DNA of 23,730 nt from Candidatus Gallimonas caecicola (GTDB lineage Bacteria > Bacillota > Clostridia > Christensenellales > Borkfalkiaceae): assembly GCA_904394195.1 (NCBI GenBank), contig CAJFNH010000005.1, positions 1-23,730 of the forward strand, in the 5' to 3' direction. Position numbers and translations under genes: made by a program. The notes below the pieces were generated by a model, which saw nothing but the letters and a program-made list of their open reading frames with translations, searched no databases and was not told the DNA's origin. Of the stretch, positions 1 through 7,317 are shown piece after piece (positions within the stretch are counted from its first letter, which is position 1; each line of letters begins with the position of its first letter).

Positions 1-1125
1 GGTTTTGCCGACTTCGGTCAGGTGCGCGCGGCGGCGATCGCGCGCAAACAGGCGATCGAGGAACAGTATGTGAAGGCGCTGCCCGAGATCTTTACGCGCG
101 ATTACCGCGCGGAACTGGAAGGGCTGGATGACCAGATGGAGGGCGTGGCGTTCGCGGTCAAGGACAGGCTTGCCGACAACGAGGCGCTGTGCGAATACAT
201 CCGCGAGTATATCAGAAACAGCGACTTTGCACCCTATCGCAACGAGCTGGACGATCTGCGGCGCCGGCGCGCACAGCTGGATACGCGCGAGCAGGAACTG
301 CGCGCGAAACTCGTGGAGTGGGTGCAGAAATATTGGATACGTTTCCCCCGTCTGCGGCAGTATTGCAAGCAGGAGGAGCGGGGATTCTTTGACCGTTCCG
401 CCAAAATGTACGGAAACTGCGCAAAACTCGAGGAGAACGCCGTACAGCACGAGCGCGCATATGCGCAGGCGTATGCCGACGCGGTGCAGCAGATCGGGCA
501 GGCGTACGAGGCGCTGACGCAGGGGGAGCTTGCGGAGCGGCTCGGGCAGCTCGCGCAGGCGAGCCGACCGGAGGCGACGAGCGCGGCGTCGGCACTCATC
601 GGACAGCTCGATGGCGCCATCGAAAAACTGGAAACGAACATGGAGGTAAAGTCCAAGGCGTACCAGAAGACGCAGGCGGAGATCGAGGAATTGACCAGAA
701 AGGCGTTGAAGACGGAGGCACGGGACGCCGCCGTGTTTGCCGGAGAGCTTGCGGACGGCACGCGGCAGCCCGATGCGCTCGATCTCCCGTCCGCATGCCG
801 CAGCGAACTGGACGGGCTGCTCGCGGGGCTTGCCGAGGTCAGGGATGGCAGAAAATACTTTGACGACGAGATCGGCGGACTTCCCGATAAGCACCTGCAG
901 AAGGTCTGGGCGGAGCGCGCGGAGAAGATCATCATGCAGATCTACCGCAGTGAGAAGGACAGGGAACTGCTCCCGCCCGAAGTGCGCGAACAGATCGCCT
1001 CGAGTCTGGACAAGCTGGAGGAGCGGCGCAGCGAGCTGGCGGAATGTCTTGAACAGCGCGATCGGTTATATGAACAGTACGCCGCGGGCTATGCACGCTA
1101 TCTGAAGGAGAGCGAATCGGAATGA
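1..1125 (+). CDS. Coiled-coil protein, 5' end outside the window (partial)
   Basis: The reading frame is open from base 1, so the gene begins upstream; 374 C-terminal residues are visible. The GTG at 22 is only an internal codon. I recognise no enzyme family. The sequence is almost entirely charged and helical, rich in Glu, Arg, Lys, Ala, Leu and Gln, with heptad-like stretches around visible residues 75-110, 195-240 and 325-365, as expected of a long coiled coil. No signal peptide or membrane segment is visible. Its TGA overlaps the kinase ATG by four bases (ATGA), so the two are translationally coupled. In a cassette with a kinase and a TerD protein, a scaffold or kinase-substrate role is a reasonable inference, not something the sequence proves. 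Confidence 0.8.
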   Translation, partial: GFADFGQVRAAAIARKQAIEEQYVKALPEIFTRDYRAELEGLDDQMEGVAFAVKDRLADNEALCEYIREYIRNSDFAPYRNELDDLRRRRAQLDTREQELRAKLVEWVQKYWIRFPRLRQYCKQEERGFFDRSAKMYGNCAKLEENAVQHERAYAQAYADAVQQIGQAYEALTQGELAERLGQLAQASRPEATSAASALIGQLDGAIEKLETNMEVKSKAYQKTQAEIEELTRKALKTEARDAAVFAGELADGTRQPDALDLPSACRSELDGLLAGLAEVRDGRKYFDDEIGGLPDKHLQKVWAERAEKIIMQIYRSEKDRELLPPEVREQIASSLDKLEERRSELAECLEQRDRLYEQYAAGYARYLKESESE

Positions 1126-2744
1126 GTGAAGAGAAGATCATAAGAGGATATAAACTGGAAACGGACTGGAAGGTTTCCAACATCGGCTATACGGCGGAGG
1201 CGACCAAGGGAGGAAAGAAGTACTTTCTCAAGCGCTACGGCGAGTATAAGATGCCCAAGCGCGGCAGCGCCATGACGGATACGCTGTACAACCGTATGAA
1301 GGCGGAGTTTGAATCCTTCAAGGATAACCGCATCGCCATCAACAAGGCGCTGGAAAGTCTTGCGGGGCCGGGCGGAAACATCATCCTTCCCTGCGACTGG
1401 TTTGTAGACGATATCTACTATGTCGAGGCGTCCGAATTTGTGGAGGACCTGATCAGCGACAGCCAGATCCTGCGCCTTTCCAAGGAAAAGAAGCTGTTCG
1501 TCATGCGTACGGCGGCGGGCGCGCTTTACAATATCCACCGCAAGAACATCGTCCACAGCGACCTCAAGCGGACGAACATCCTTGCCGCGGTCAATTCGGC
1601 GGGGAATACGGTGGCAAAGATCATCGACTTTGACAGGAGTTATTTTGCGGACAAGATCCGCCCGGACGAGCTGGGCGGCGATCAGAACTTTATGTCGCCC
1701 GAGCTCGCGCAATGCTTTATGTATGACATGGCGGACGAGGCGCTCGCATACTTATCCACCAAGTCGGATATCTATTCGCTCGGCATCATCTTCCACAACT
1801 ATCTCGTCACAGAGGAATATATTGATGAGAAGGGCAAGAAGAAGCTGCGCGGCTGTCATCCGCGTATCGAGGGGCTGACGGGCAGCCTCAAGGCGCGCGT
1901 GGAGGCGGGCGAGACGGTGTATTGCGGCGTTGCGCACCTTTCGGGTGCGCAGCTCGTGGTCAGCGACAAGATCAAGGATAAGCATCTGCGCCATCTGATC
2001 GCAGCCATGCTGCAGATCGAGCCGGAGGACCGTCCCACCGCCCGCGAGGTGCTCGACGTGCTCAATACCAAAAAGATCCTGGAGATCAAGCCGGAAGGCA
2101 TGGTGCGCATCGAAGGGGAGAGCTTATCGCCTGCGGCCGCCACGCCTGCCGGGGGAACTTCGGATGCGGCAGGCGCGGCGGGAGCCTCTTCCGGGGCATC
2201 CACGTCGGCGGCGGCAGAGGGGACGGGGACGTCCGCTGCTGCCGAAAAGGCTCCGCCCACGGGTTTCTGCGCGCCCTGGAGCGAGCATAAGATCAGTCTG
2301 AATGAAGAAAAGCTGCGCGCGGGCGGCTATGTCGCCGCGGAGCAGTATGAGCGCAAGGGGGTCAAGTGCTACCGCCTGTTCAAACGCGACGGCGCCGAAC
2401 GCGTGTTCACGCCGGAAAATCTGCTCATCCTCGGCATGGCGTCCCGCGCGGAGGGGGGCGCGCCCGCCCGCAGCGCATCGCCTGCGCCCGCACCCGCACC
2501 CACACCTGCACCTGCTCCCTCGGCATCTGCCGACATGACGGTCTTTGACGAGGACGGAACGCTTTGGGAGGGGGACGCGGAATACCGTTACGACATGGAC
2601 TGCATCACCCGCAGCGGTTACAAGGGCATTGCCCGCGCGCAAAGAAAGGAAGTCAAGGGCTATGCGCTCATCAAAGCGGACGGCAGCAGCCGGTTCATGA
2701 CGTCCGCCAATCTGAAAATTCTCCGCTTTATCGTCAAAAAATAG
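1122..2744 (+). CDS. Atypical Ser/Thr protein kinase with two C-terminal repeat domains
   Basis: A 540-residue cytoplasmic protein with a eukaryotic-type kinase fold at about residues 8-320. Visible landmarks are the ATP-anchoring Lys in FLKRY (K37), the catalytic loop HSDLKRTN (D147, N152), the metal-binding Asp in DFD (D169), an APE-like SPE (192-194), the helix-F Asp in KSDIYSLG (D216) and the conserved late Arg (R304). The Arg of HRD is Ser and the Gly of DFG is Asp, so it is atypical but keeps the catalytic K/D/N/D set. An Ala/Thr/Ser-rich linker (about 335-380) leads to two related domains, about 400-437 and 500-536, both of the pattern G-Y-x3-A-x3-RK-x-VK-x-Y-x-L-x-K-x-DG ending in NLxIL, separated by a Pro-Ala linker. 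It lacks membrane and PASTA segments, so it is not a PrkC-type receptor. An AAGGAGAG site precedes the ATG, which overlaps the upstream stop. Confidence 0.93.
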   Translation: MSEEKIIRGYKLETDWKVSNIGYTAEATKGGKKYFLKRYGEYKMPKRGSAMTDTLYNRMKAEFESFKDNRIAINKALESLAGPGGNIILPCDWFVDDIYYVEASEFVEDLISDSQILRLSKEKKLFVMRTAAGALYNIHRKNIVHSDLKRTNILAAVNSAGNTVAKIIDFDRSYFADKIRPDELGGDQNFMSPELAQCFMYDMADEALAYLSTKSDIYSLGIIFHNYLVTEEYIDEKGKKKLRGCHPRIEGLTGSLKARVEAGETVYCGVAHLSGAQLVVSDKIKDKHLRHLIAAMLQIEPEDRPTAREVLDVLNTKKILEIKPEGMVRIEGESLSPAAATPAGGTSDAAGAAGASSGASTSAAAEGTGTSAAAEKAPPTGFCAPWSEHKISLNEEKLRAGGYVAAEQYERKGVKCYRLFKRDGAERVFTPENLLILGMASRAEGGAPARSASPAPAPAPTPAPAPSASADMTVFDEDGTLWEGDAEYRYDMDCITRSGYKGIARAQRKEVKGYALIKADGSSRFMTSANLKILRFIVKK

Positions 2745-2759
2745 AGCGCCGTCGGCTAC

Positions 2760-2765
2760 GGAGGT
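2760..2765 (+). promoter_or_regulatory. Ribosome binding site fixing a TTG start
   Basis: GGAGGT lies six bases before the TTG at 2772. There is no in-frame ATG nearby, and the first zinc-finger residue (Trp3) follows immediately, so this site decides the start of the zinc-finger membrane protein. Confidence 0.8.
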
Positions 2766-2771
2766 ATCGGT

Positions 2772-5084
2772 TTGAGTTGGATCTGTCCGAGATGTTCCAC
2801 CAATAATGAGGACGCCAGCGACGTCTGTTTTGTGTGCGGTACCGAAAAGGGCGCCGTGATCGCGCCGCCTCCCAAAAAAAAGAAGTCTTCTTCTGCGCCT
2901 TCGCGGCGCACGGCCTGGGTCTGTCCGAGGTGTTCCACCAACAATGACGCCGATAGCGACGTCTGTTGTGTGTGCGGTGCTGAACGGAGCGCCGCGATTG
3001 CGCCGCCTCCCGAACGGGCGAAAAAGCCTGCCTCTGCGCCCGCTCCTGCACCGCCACCGCGGGTGCCCGATCCCGTGCCTGCTCCCGCACCGATGCCTGC
3101 GCCTGCGCGTGTTTCAGCGCCGACGCCCGCGCCTTCGCGGCGTACGGGGCGGCGTGCGCCGGGGTATGCCGCGCCGGGTAAGACGGCGCGCGCCAACGGC
3201 TTCGCCGCTTCCTGCGTTACGGTCGCGTCTTTCCTTGCGGGGATCATCCTGCTCAATGTATTGTATATCGTAACCGGCAGCGTTCTGGGGCTTACGGGAC
3301 TTCTGGAACTGTCGGGCGTTCAGAATTTCAGCTTTTTTGCATATCTGGCGGTTTCATCGGCGTGTACGCTCGTCGCCGGCAGGCTGGTCCTGTATCTTAT
3401 CAAATATTACACGTCGAAAAGGGAAGTGCCCGCCGTCTGGCTTGCCGCCGTGCCTTACTGCGTTGCCGCGCTGGTCATGCCGATGGGCACCGGCATCGTG
3501 CTGTTGTTTTCCGTTCTCGTGTGCGTTTTTCGCGCGCACAGGGCGGGGCGCGTCCTGCTCATCGTGAACGCTGCGGTGACGGCTGCGGCGGTCATCGTCT
3601 TTCCCTGCGTCGACGCGGCGGGCAGGGCGGGCGCTGCTCCGGCGCCTTCCGCGCCCGAACAGGCATATGCCGACGGCGTGGTCTATACGCTGGCTGACGA
3701 CGGAAAATATTATGTCTCCGGCTGCGACGACGGGAAGGGCGTCCTCAATATCCCGGGTACCGTCAACGGAACGGAAGTGGGAGGGATCCTCGACTCTTTT
3801 GCGCAGGAATACGACTATGTCGCGATGACGCTCGACTATCAGCATGCAACGGACAATACCGACACCACGATGTCCCTTCTGCTCGCATACGGCACGCAGG
3901 ATGTGCTTCCCGTGCCCGTGCGGGACGGCTATACCTTCTACGGCTGGTGGACTTCGCCCGACCGCAGGGAAGGCGTGCAGATCACGGGCGGCGACGGCGC
4001 TCTGCTCGATGTGCTCGTGGACGGCGACCCCGTGCTGTACGCCATGTGGTTTGACGAGAGCTGCACGTTCATCGGCTCTGCCGAAGAATTTCTCGGCATG
4101 AACATGTCTGGGGAGCACTATGTGCTGCTCTGCGACCTCACGATGCCGGAAGGGTTCGTTCCCTTCGGCGGGTTGGGCGGCATGGAGCTGCAGCAATACC
4201 GCAAGGCGTTCAACGGCACGTTCGACGGAAATTATCACACCGTCACCTATTCCGTCACGGGCTCGCGCCGCTACAGCGGGCTGTTCAGCTGGATCGGGAG
4301 CCTCGGCACCGTGCGCAACCTGCTCGTCGAGGTCTCCATCGACGTGGACTTCTATCCGACGGATGCGCAGTATTACGCCTATGCGGGCGGCATAGCCGCC
4401 ATCAACGACGGCACCATCCTCAACTGCCGCACGTCGGGCAGCATCCGTTTGAGCAGCACCTCCGTTGCCTTCACGGGCGGCATCGCCGGGGCGAGCGGCA
4501 CCGAAAACGCGCGCACGGGCGAGATCGCCTGCTGCGCCAACTTTGCCGCTCTCGAGACGGTGGCGGACGACGCCTACGCCGGGGGCATCCTCGGCTCGGC
4601 GGCGAACGACGGACAGCAGGTCTTTGGCTGTTATAACCGCGGAACGGTCAAAGCCACGGGCGCGAACAGCAACAACACTGCGGCGGGCGGCATCATCAGT
4701 CACGGGCGCACGCTCGCCTCGCACTGCTTCAATGCGGGCGCCGTGGTGAGCGATCATCAGAACAAACAGACGTTGGGCGGGATCATCGGCTATACGCGGG
4801 ATACCGCGGTGCATGGTTTCTATCCTTCCGGTTGCGTCTGGCTGAAGCAGGAAGGGAGCCAGGCGCTCTGGGGCGTCGGCCGCTACGCCGACGACCGCAG
4901 CGGCGGCAACAACTACGGGGTCACCCGCGTGAGCGCCGAAGGCGAGCGCGCATTGGACATCCTGAATGCGGCCGTACGTCTGGATGAGGAGGGCGCGATC
5001 ATTTCGCCCTACAACGGAGGCGGCAATGCGTTCGTGCTCATCGAAGGGCGCATCTGCCTGGCGTGGGAGGGGCTTTTGAGCTGA
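2772..5084 (+). CDS. Membrane protein with twin RanBP2-type zinc fingers, InlB-like repeat and GLUG repeats
   Basis: A 770-residue protein starting at TTG. Residues 3-22 and 49-68 both fit W-x-C-x2-C-x3-N-x6-C-x2-C exactly, the RanBP2-type zinc-finger signature. A Pro/Ala-rich linker (about 73-135) leads to hydrophobic segments at about 145-175, 187-211, 221-253 and 259-280; the third may be one long or two short helices, so topology is uncertain. Residues about 349-426 resemble an InlB/Listeria-Bacteroides repeat (GYTFYGWW, then VLYAMW). Five GG-I-x repeats begin near residues 539, 569, 604, 639 and 669 and look like GLUG motifs, usually found in surface proteins. No signal peptide precedes the fingers, so they probably face the cytoplasm. 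A sensor joining the envelope to the kinase cassette is an inference; no enzymatic motif is seen. Confidence 0.88.
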   Translation: MSWICPRCSTNNEDASDVCFVCGTEKGAVIAPPPKKKKSSSAPSRRTAWVCPRCSTNNDADSDVCCVCGAERSAAIAPPPERAKKPASAPAPAPPPRVPDPVPAPAPMPAPARVSAPTPAPSRRTGRRAPGYAAPGKTARANGFAASCVTVASFLAGIILLNVLYIVTGSVLGLTGLLELSGVQNFSFFAYLAVSSACTLVAGRLVLYLIKYYTSKREVPAVWLAAVPYCVAALVMPMGTGIVLLFSVLVCVFRAHRAGRVLLIVNAAVTAAAVIVFPCVDAAGRAGAAPAPSAPEQAYADGVVYTLADDGKYYVSGCDDGKGVLNIPGTVNGTEVGGILDSFAQEYDYVAMTLDYQHATDNTDTTMSLLLAYGTQDVLPVPVRDGYTFYGWWTSPDRREGVQITGGDGALLDVLVDGDPVLYAMWFDESCTFIGSAEEFLGMNMSGEHYVLLCDLTMPEGFVPFGGLGGMELQQYRKAFNGTFDGNYHTVTYSVTGSRRYSGLFSWIGSLGTVRNLLVEVSIDVDFYPTDAQYYAYAGGIAAINDGTILNCRTSGSIRLSSTSVAFTGGIAGASGTENARTGEIACCANFAALETVADDAYAGGILGSAANDGQQVFGCYNRGTVKATGANSNNTAAGGIISHGRTLASHCFNAGAVVSDHQNKQTLGGIIGYTRDTAVHGFYPSGCVWLKQEGSQALWGVGRYADDRSGGNNYGVTRVSAEGERALDILNAAVRLDEEGAIISPYNGGGNAFVLIEGRICLAWEGLLS
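2778..3011 (+). repeat. Internal duplication encoding the two zinc fingers
   Basis: Bases 2778-2873 and 2916-3011 are near-identical copies with a 138-base period, covering residues 3-34 and 49-80 (zinc finger plus the Ala-Pro-Pro-Pro that follows). The DNA is similar at silent positions too (for example GTTCCACCAA in both), so the duplication is fairly recent or kept similar by gene conversion. Confidence 0.85.
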
Positions 5085-5091
5085 CGCTGCC

Positions 5092-6129
5092 ATGTTTGGA
5101 ACAGAACAGACGATAAGATCGGTCGTGCGGGAGCTGAAGCGTTTCAGCTCGTCCGTCCATGTGCCGGGCCCGCACGCGCAGGCACTCTTTGTGCAGGCGC
5201 TGGAGAGCGAGCCGAAGCTGCTGTACTATATCTCCGGGTACCGTTTTTCGGGAACGCTGTCGGGCGGAGAGTTTTGCGTGACCTACTGCAATACGGAAAC
5301 GCCGCCTTCGGAGATCCTGACGGCGGAGACGGCGGATGAGGTGGAAGATCTCCTGCACGCCGCCGTCGGCAAGATCCGGATGGAGCAGGCGGTCATCGTG
5401 CCTGCTCATCTGAATACCGACCGCGTCTACAACGATTTCATGATGATGTACAGCGCCTTTTATTCCAATCTGGTGCAACTCGAGTGCCGCACGCAGAGCG
5501 GATTGAGCGAGCGCTTCAAAGTGGTTGTTTTTCTCTTCCGTTACCGGATCGGCAGGGTCAAGCTGAACATGATGGAGAACGCCGTGCGGCAGAAGGTCGC
5601 GGCGCTCGCTCCCGTTCTGTTTACGGCCGACATGAAGCCGGAGACCAAGGCGTACATCGCGCACAACTTCCTTGCGCGCACGGTGGAGTACTGGAAGAAG
5701 GAGGAGCCGAACCAGCTGGAGCGCAGCTATATGCAGAGCGCATACGGCGCGCTCATCAACGGCAGGTGCGTCTGCCAGGGATATGCGGAGGCGTACAAGC
5801 GGCTGTTGGGCAGCCAGGGCATCTTCTGCGAGGTCATCTGCGGCAAGATCCGCGGCTCTGCCGAACACCATGCGTGGAATATCGTCAGCCCGGACGGCAG
5901 GAGCAAATACCATGTGGACGTGACGTGGGATTCGGGCATGGGCGCGGCAAAGAGCGACGAGTATTTCGGGCTCACCGACGCCCAACTTGCAAAGGACAGG
6001 ATCTGGACGCGCCGGACGGATATGGTCTGCACGGGCGGGAAAAATATCCTGCAGGAGGCGAAACTGCAGATCGCGCGCAACAGGGCGGCTTACCTTGCAA
6101 AGGGCGTCGACAGGCGGTATCTTTCCTGA
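5092..6129 (+). CDS. Transglutaminase-like (papain-fold) cysteine enzyme
   Basis: A 345-residue protein without signal peptide or membrane segment. The C-terminal half carries a transglutaminase core: Cys in GRCVCQGYAEAY (C228), His in HHAWN (H260) and Asp in HVDVTWD (D276), spaced and surrounded as in bacterial transglutaminase-like proteases of the CYK3 type. The complete triad argues for an active thiol enzyme (peptidase, or less likely an amide-crosslinking enzyme). The N-terminal half (about 1-170) is not recognised; such regions often bind the substrate or partner. The ATG is seven bases after the preceding TGA with only a distant purine-rich site, so translation is probably coupled. 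Cytoplasmic location next to a kinase and TerD suggests processing of a cassette protein, but no target can be read from the sequence. Confidence 0.88.
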   Translation: MFGTEQTIRSVVRELKRFSSSVHVPGPHAQALFVQALESEPKLLYYISGYRFSGTLSGGEFCVTYCNTETPPSEILTAETADEVEDLLHAAVGKIRMEQAVIVPAHLNTDRVYNDFMMMYSAFYSNLVQLECRTQSGLSERFKVVVFLFRYRIGRVKLNMMENAVRQKVAALAPVLFTADMKPETKAYIAHNFLARTVEYWKKEEPNQLERSYMQSAYGALINGRCVCQGYAEAYKRLLGSQGIFCEVICGKIRGSAEHHAWNIVSPDGRSKYHVDVTWDSGMGAAKSDEYFGLTDAQLAKDRIWTRRTDMVCTGGKNILQEAKLQIARNRAAYLAKGVDRRYLS

Positions 6130-6167
6130 CCGCGGCGGGATGAACACAAAAGATCGGGGAGAGGAGC

Positions 6168-7082
6168 ATGAAGAATACGAAATTTCTCAAGGCGGTATGC
6201 AAAAAGACGGGCAGACACTTTGCGCTCGAGCTCGCGCAGATCGGCGGCACATGGAAGGCGGTCAATTTTCTGGAGATCGACGGGAAACAGGCGGCGCTGA
6301 TGACCTCCGAGGTCAGGCAGCCCCGTTTTGTCACCAACGAAAATCTTCGCCCCTGCGTGAAGTGCGGCAACAGAGAGGTGGGCGGCTGTAAGTGCGCGCC
6401 CGGGCGCTACGACTGTGCGCGGGACAGGAGCTATCATTTCCAGTGCGTCTATTGCAGGCAGTTGAGCGTCGATTATTCCGCGCCCGCTGCGTCCGCCGGC
6501 TATCGCGACGGCGACGTCATCCGCCTGGAGCAGGGGCAGGAGGTCAGGATCCGCTTCAACGACCGTCCGATTACTGAGATCTTCGTCGGCGTGGGGTGGG
6601 ACCCCGTGCGCATCGGACGCGATATGGATGTGGACAGCTCCGTCATCGTCGCGGGGAACGGAGGACGGGAGATCGTCTATTTCAGCCAACTCAAACATTC
6701 GTCCGGTTGCGTCGTGCACCATGGCGACAATCTGACGGGAGAGGATGAGGGCGGCAACGATGACGACGAGAACATCTCCGTCTTTCTCGACAAGGTGCCC
6801 GCCAACCGCGACCGCCTCATCTTTGTGCTCAATATCTTCGAATGTAAGGAGCGCCGTCAGACGCTCGGAAATGTCAAAAATATGTATATCCGTCTGTACG
6901 ATCCCGTCTCGCACAGGGCGCTCATCGAATACAAGGTGCTCGACAATCTGAAGAACGACACGGCGCTCATCATCGGCGTGGCGCAGCGCCGCGGGCAGGA
7001 GTGGCACTTCAAGGCGATCGGCAGGGGCAGCCGCGCCGGGAACGTGCACGAACTTGCCGACGAGGCCGTCGCCCTGTTCTGA
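6168..7082 (+). CDS. TerD-family (tellurite/stress resistance type) protein with N-terminal Cys-rich module
   Basis: A 304-residue cytoplasmic protein. Residues about 112-300 match TerD: VGVGWDP (140-146), the Asp-rich DMDVDSS (152-158) at the usual calcium site, VVHHGDNLTGE (182-191), the acidic run after it, and the closing WHFKAIGRG. TerD domains bind calcium and act in tellurite, phage and stress resistance clusters. The N-terminal part is an extra about 60-residue domain (FVTNENLRPC at its end) followed by a cysteine cluster CVKC (63-66), CKC (74-76), C83, H90 and CVYC (93-96), most likely one or two zinc sites. An SD-like GGGGAGAGGAG precedes the ATG. It closes the cassette, 38 bases after the transglutaminase gene. 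No clear terminator follows. Confidence 0.92.
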   Translation: MKNTKFLKAVCKKTGRHFALELAQIGGTWKAVNFLEIDGKQAALMTSEVRQPRFVTNENLRPCVKCGNREVGGCKCAPGRYDCARDRSYHFQCVYCRQLSVDYSAPAASAGYRDGDVIRLEQGQEVRIRFNDRPITEIFVGVGWDPVRIGRDMDVDSSVIVAGNGGREIVYFSQLKHSSGCVVHHGDNLTGEDEGGNDDDENISVFLDKVPANRDRLIFVLNIFECKERRQTLGNVKNMYIRLYDPVSHRALIEYKVLDNLKNDTALIIGVAQRRGQEWHFKAIGRGSRAGNVHELADEAVALF

Positions 7083-7119
7083 CGGTGCGGGGGATATAAG
7101 TATTTTGGATAGATGGATT

Positions 7120-7139
7120 TTGTAAAAGAAAATTTACAA
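7120..7139. promoter_or_regulatory. Inverted repeat TTGTAAA-N6-TTTACAA (operator candidate)
   Basis: A perfect seven-base inverted repeat with a six-base A-rich centre, ending 15 bases before the -35 of the xpt promoter. It could be an operator or a weak hairpin in the end of the upstream transcript; the sequence does not decide. Confidence 0.4.
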
Positions 7140-7154
7140 GTTCGGGCAATTCGT

Positions 7155-7183
7155 TTGACTTAATTTTCCGATTGTGATATAGT
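7155..7183 (+). promoter_or_regulatory. Sigma-A promoter of the xpt/nucleoside transport operon
   Basis: TTGACT (7155-7160), 17 bases, TATAGT (7178-7183), in an AT-rich stretch that contrasts with the GC-rich genes around it. The predicted start near 7190 gives a leader of about 128 bases before xpt. Confidence 0.8.
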
Positions 7184-7240
7184 GATATCATACTTTTTCA
7201 TTCGCGGGCGCGGGATGCGCTTTGCGTCAGAAGATGGAAA

Positions 7241-7282
7241 GAAAGCGGCGCGCCGCTTTCCCTCTGCCGGGGCAGAGGGAAA
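7241..7282 (+). promoter_or_regulatory. Two overlapping hairpins in the xpt leader
   Basis: A 20-base perfect palindrome (7241-7260, GAAAGCGGCG and its complement) is followed by a stem pairing 7257-7267 with 7272-7282 around a four-base loop. The hairpins share TTTC at 7257-7260, so they cannot both form completely. No U-run follows, so neither is a standard terminator. Conserved purine-riboswitch segments are not visible anywhere between 7184 and 7317. A structural regulatory leader is inferred. Confidence 0.5.
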
Positions 7283-7317
7283 AGAGCTTTCTGCGGAAGG
7301 GCGCGCAAAGGACACGA

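Noticed and set aside
22..1125. Translation start at GTG 22 of the first gene
   Set aside because: The frame is open to base 1 with no ribosome site before 22, so the gene is treated as cut by the window edge.
3354..5093. A 579-residue open frame antisense to the zinc-finger/GLUG protein
   Set aside because: Composition-driven shadow; the plus-strand protein has a ribosome site, zinc-finger motifs and repeats, and the antisense product has none.
7222..7317. N-terminal extension of xpt
   Set aside because: The frame is open, but the stretch encodes the leader hairpins and an Arg-rich sequence absent from Xpt; AAAGGA and family length support the ATG at 7318.
7184..7317. Guanine/xanthine riboswitch before xpt
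   Set aside because: I looked for the conserved purine aptamer junction and loop segments and did not find them; only hairpins are visible.
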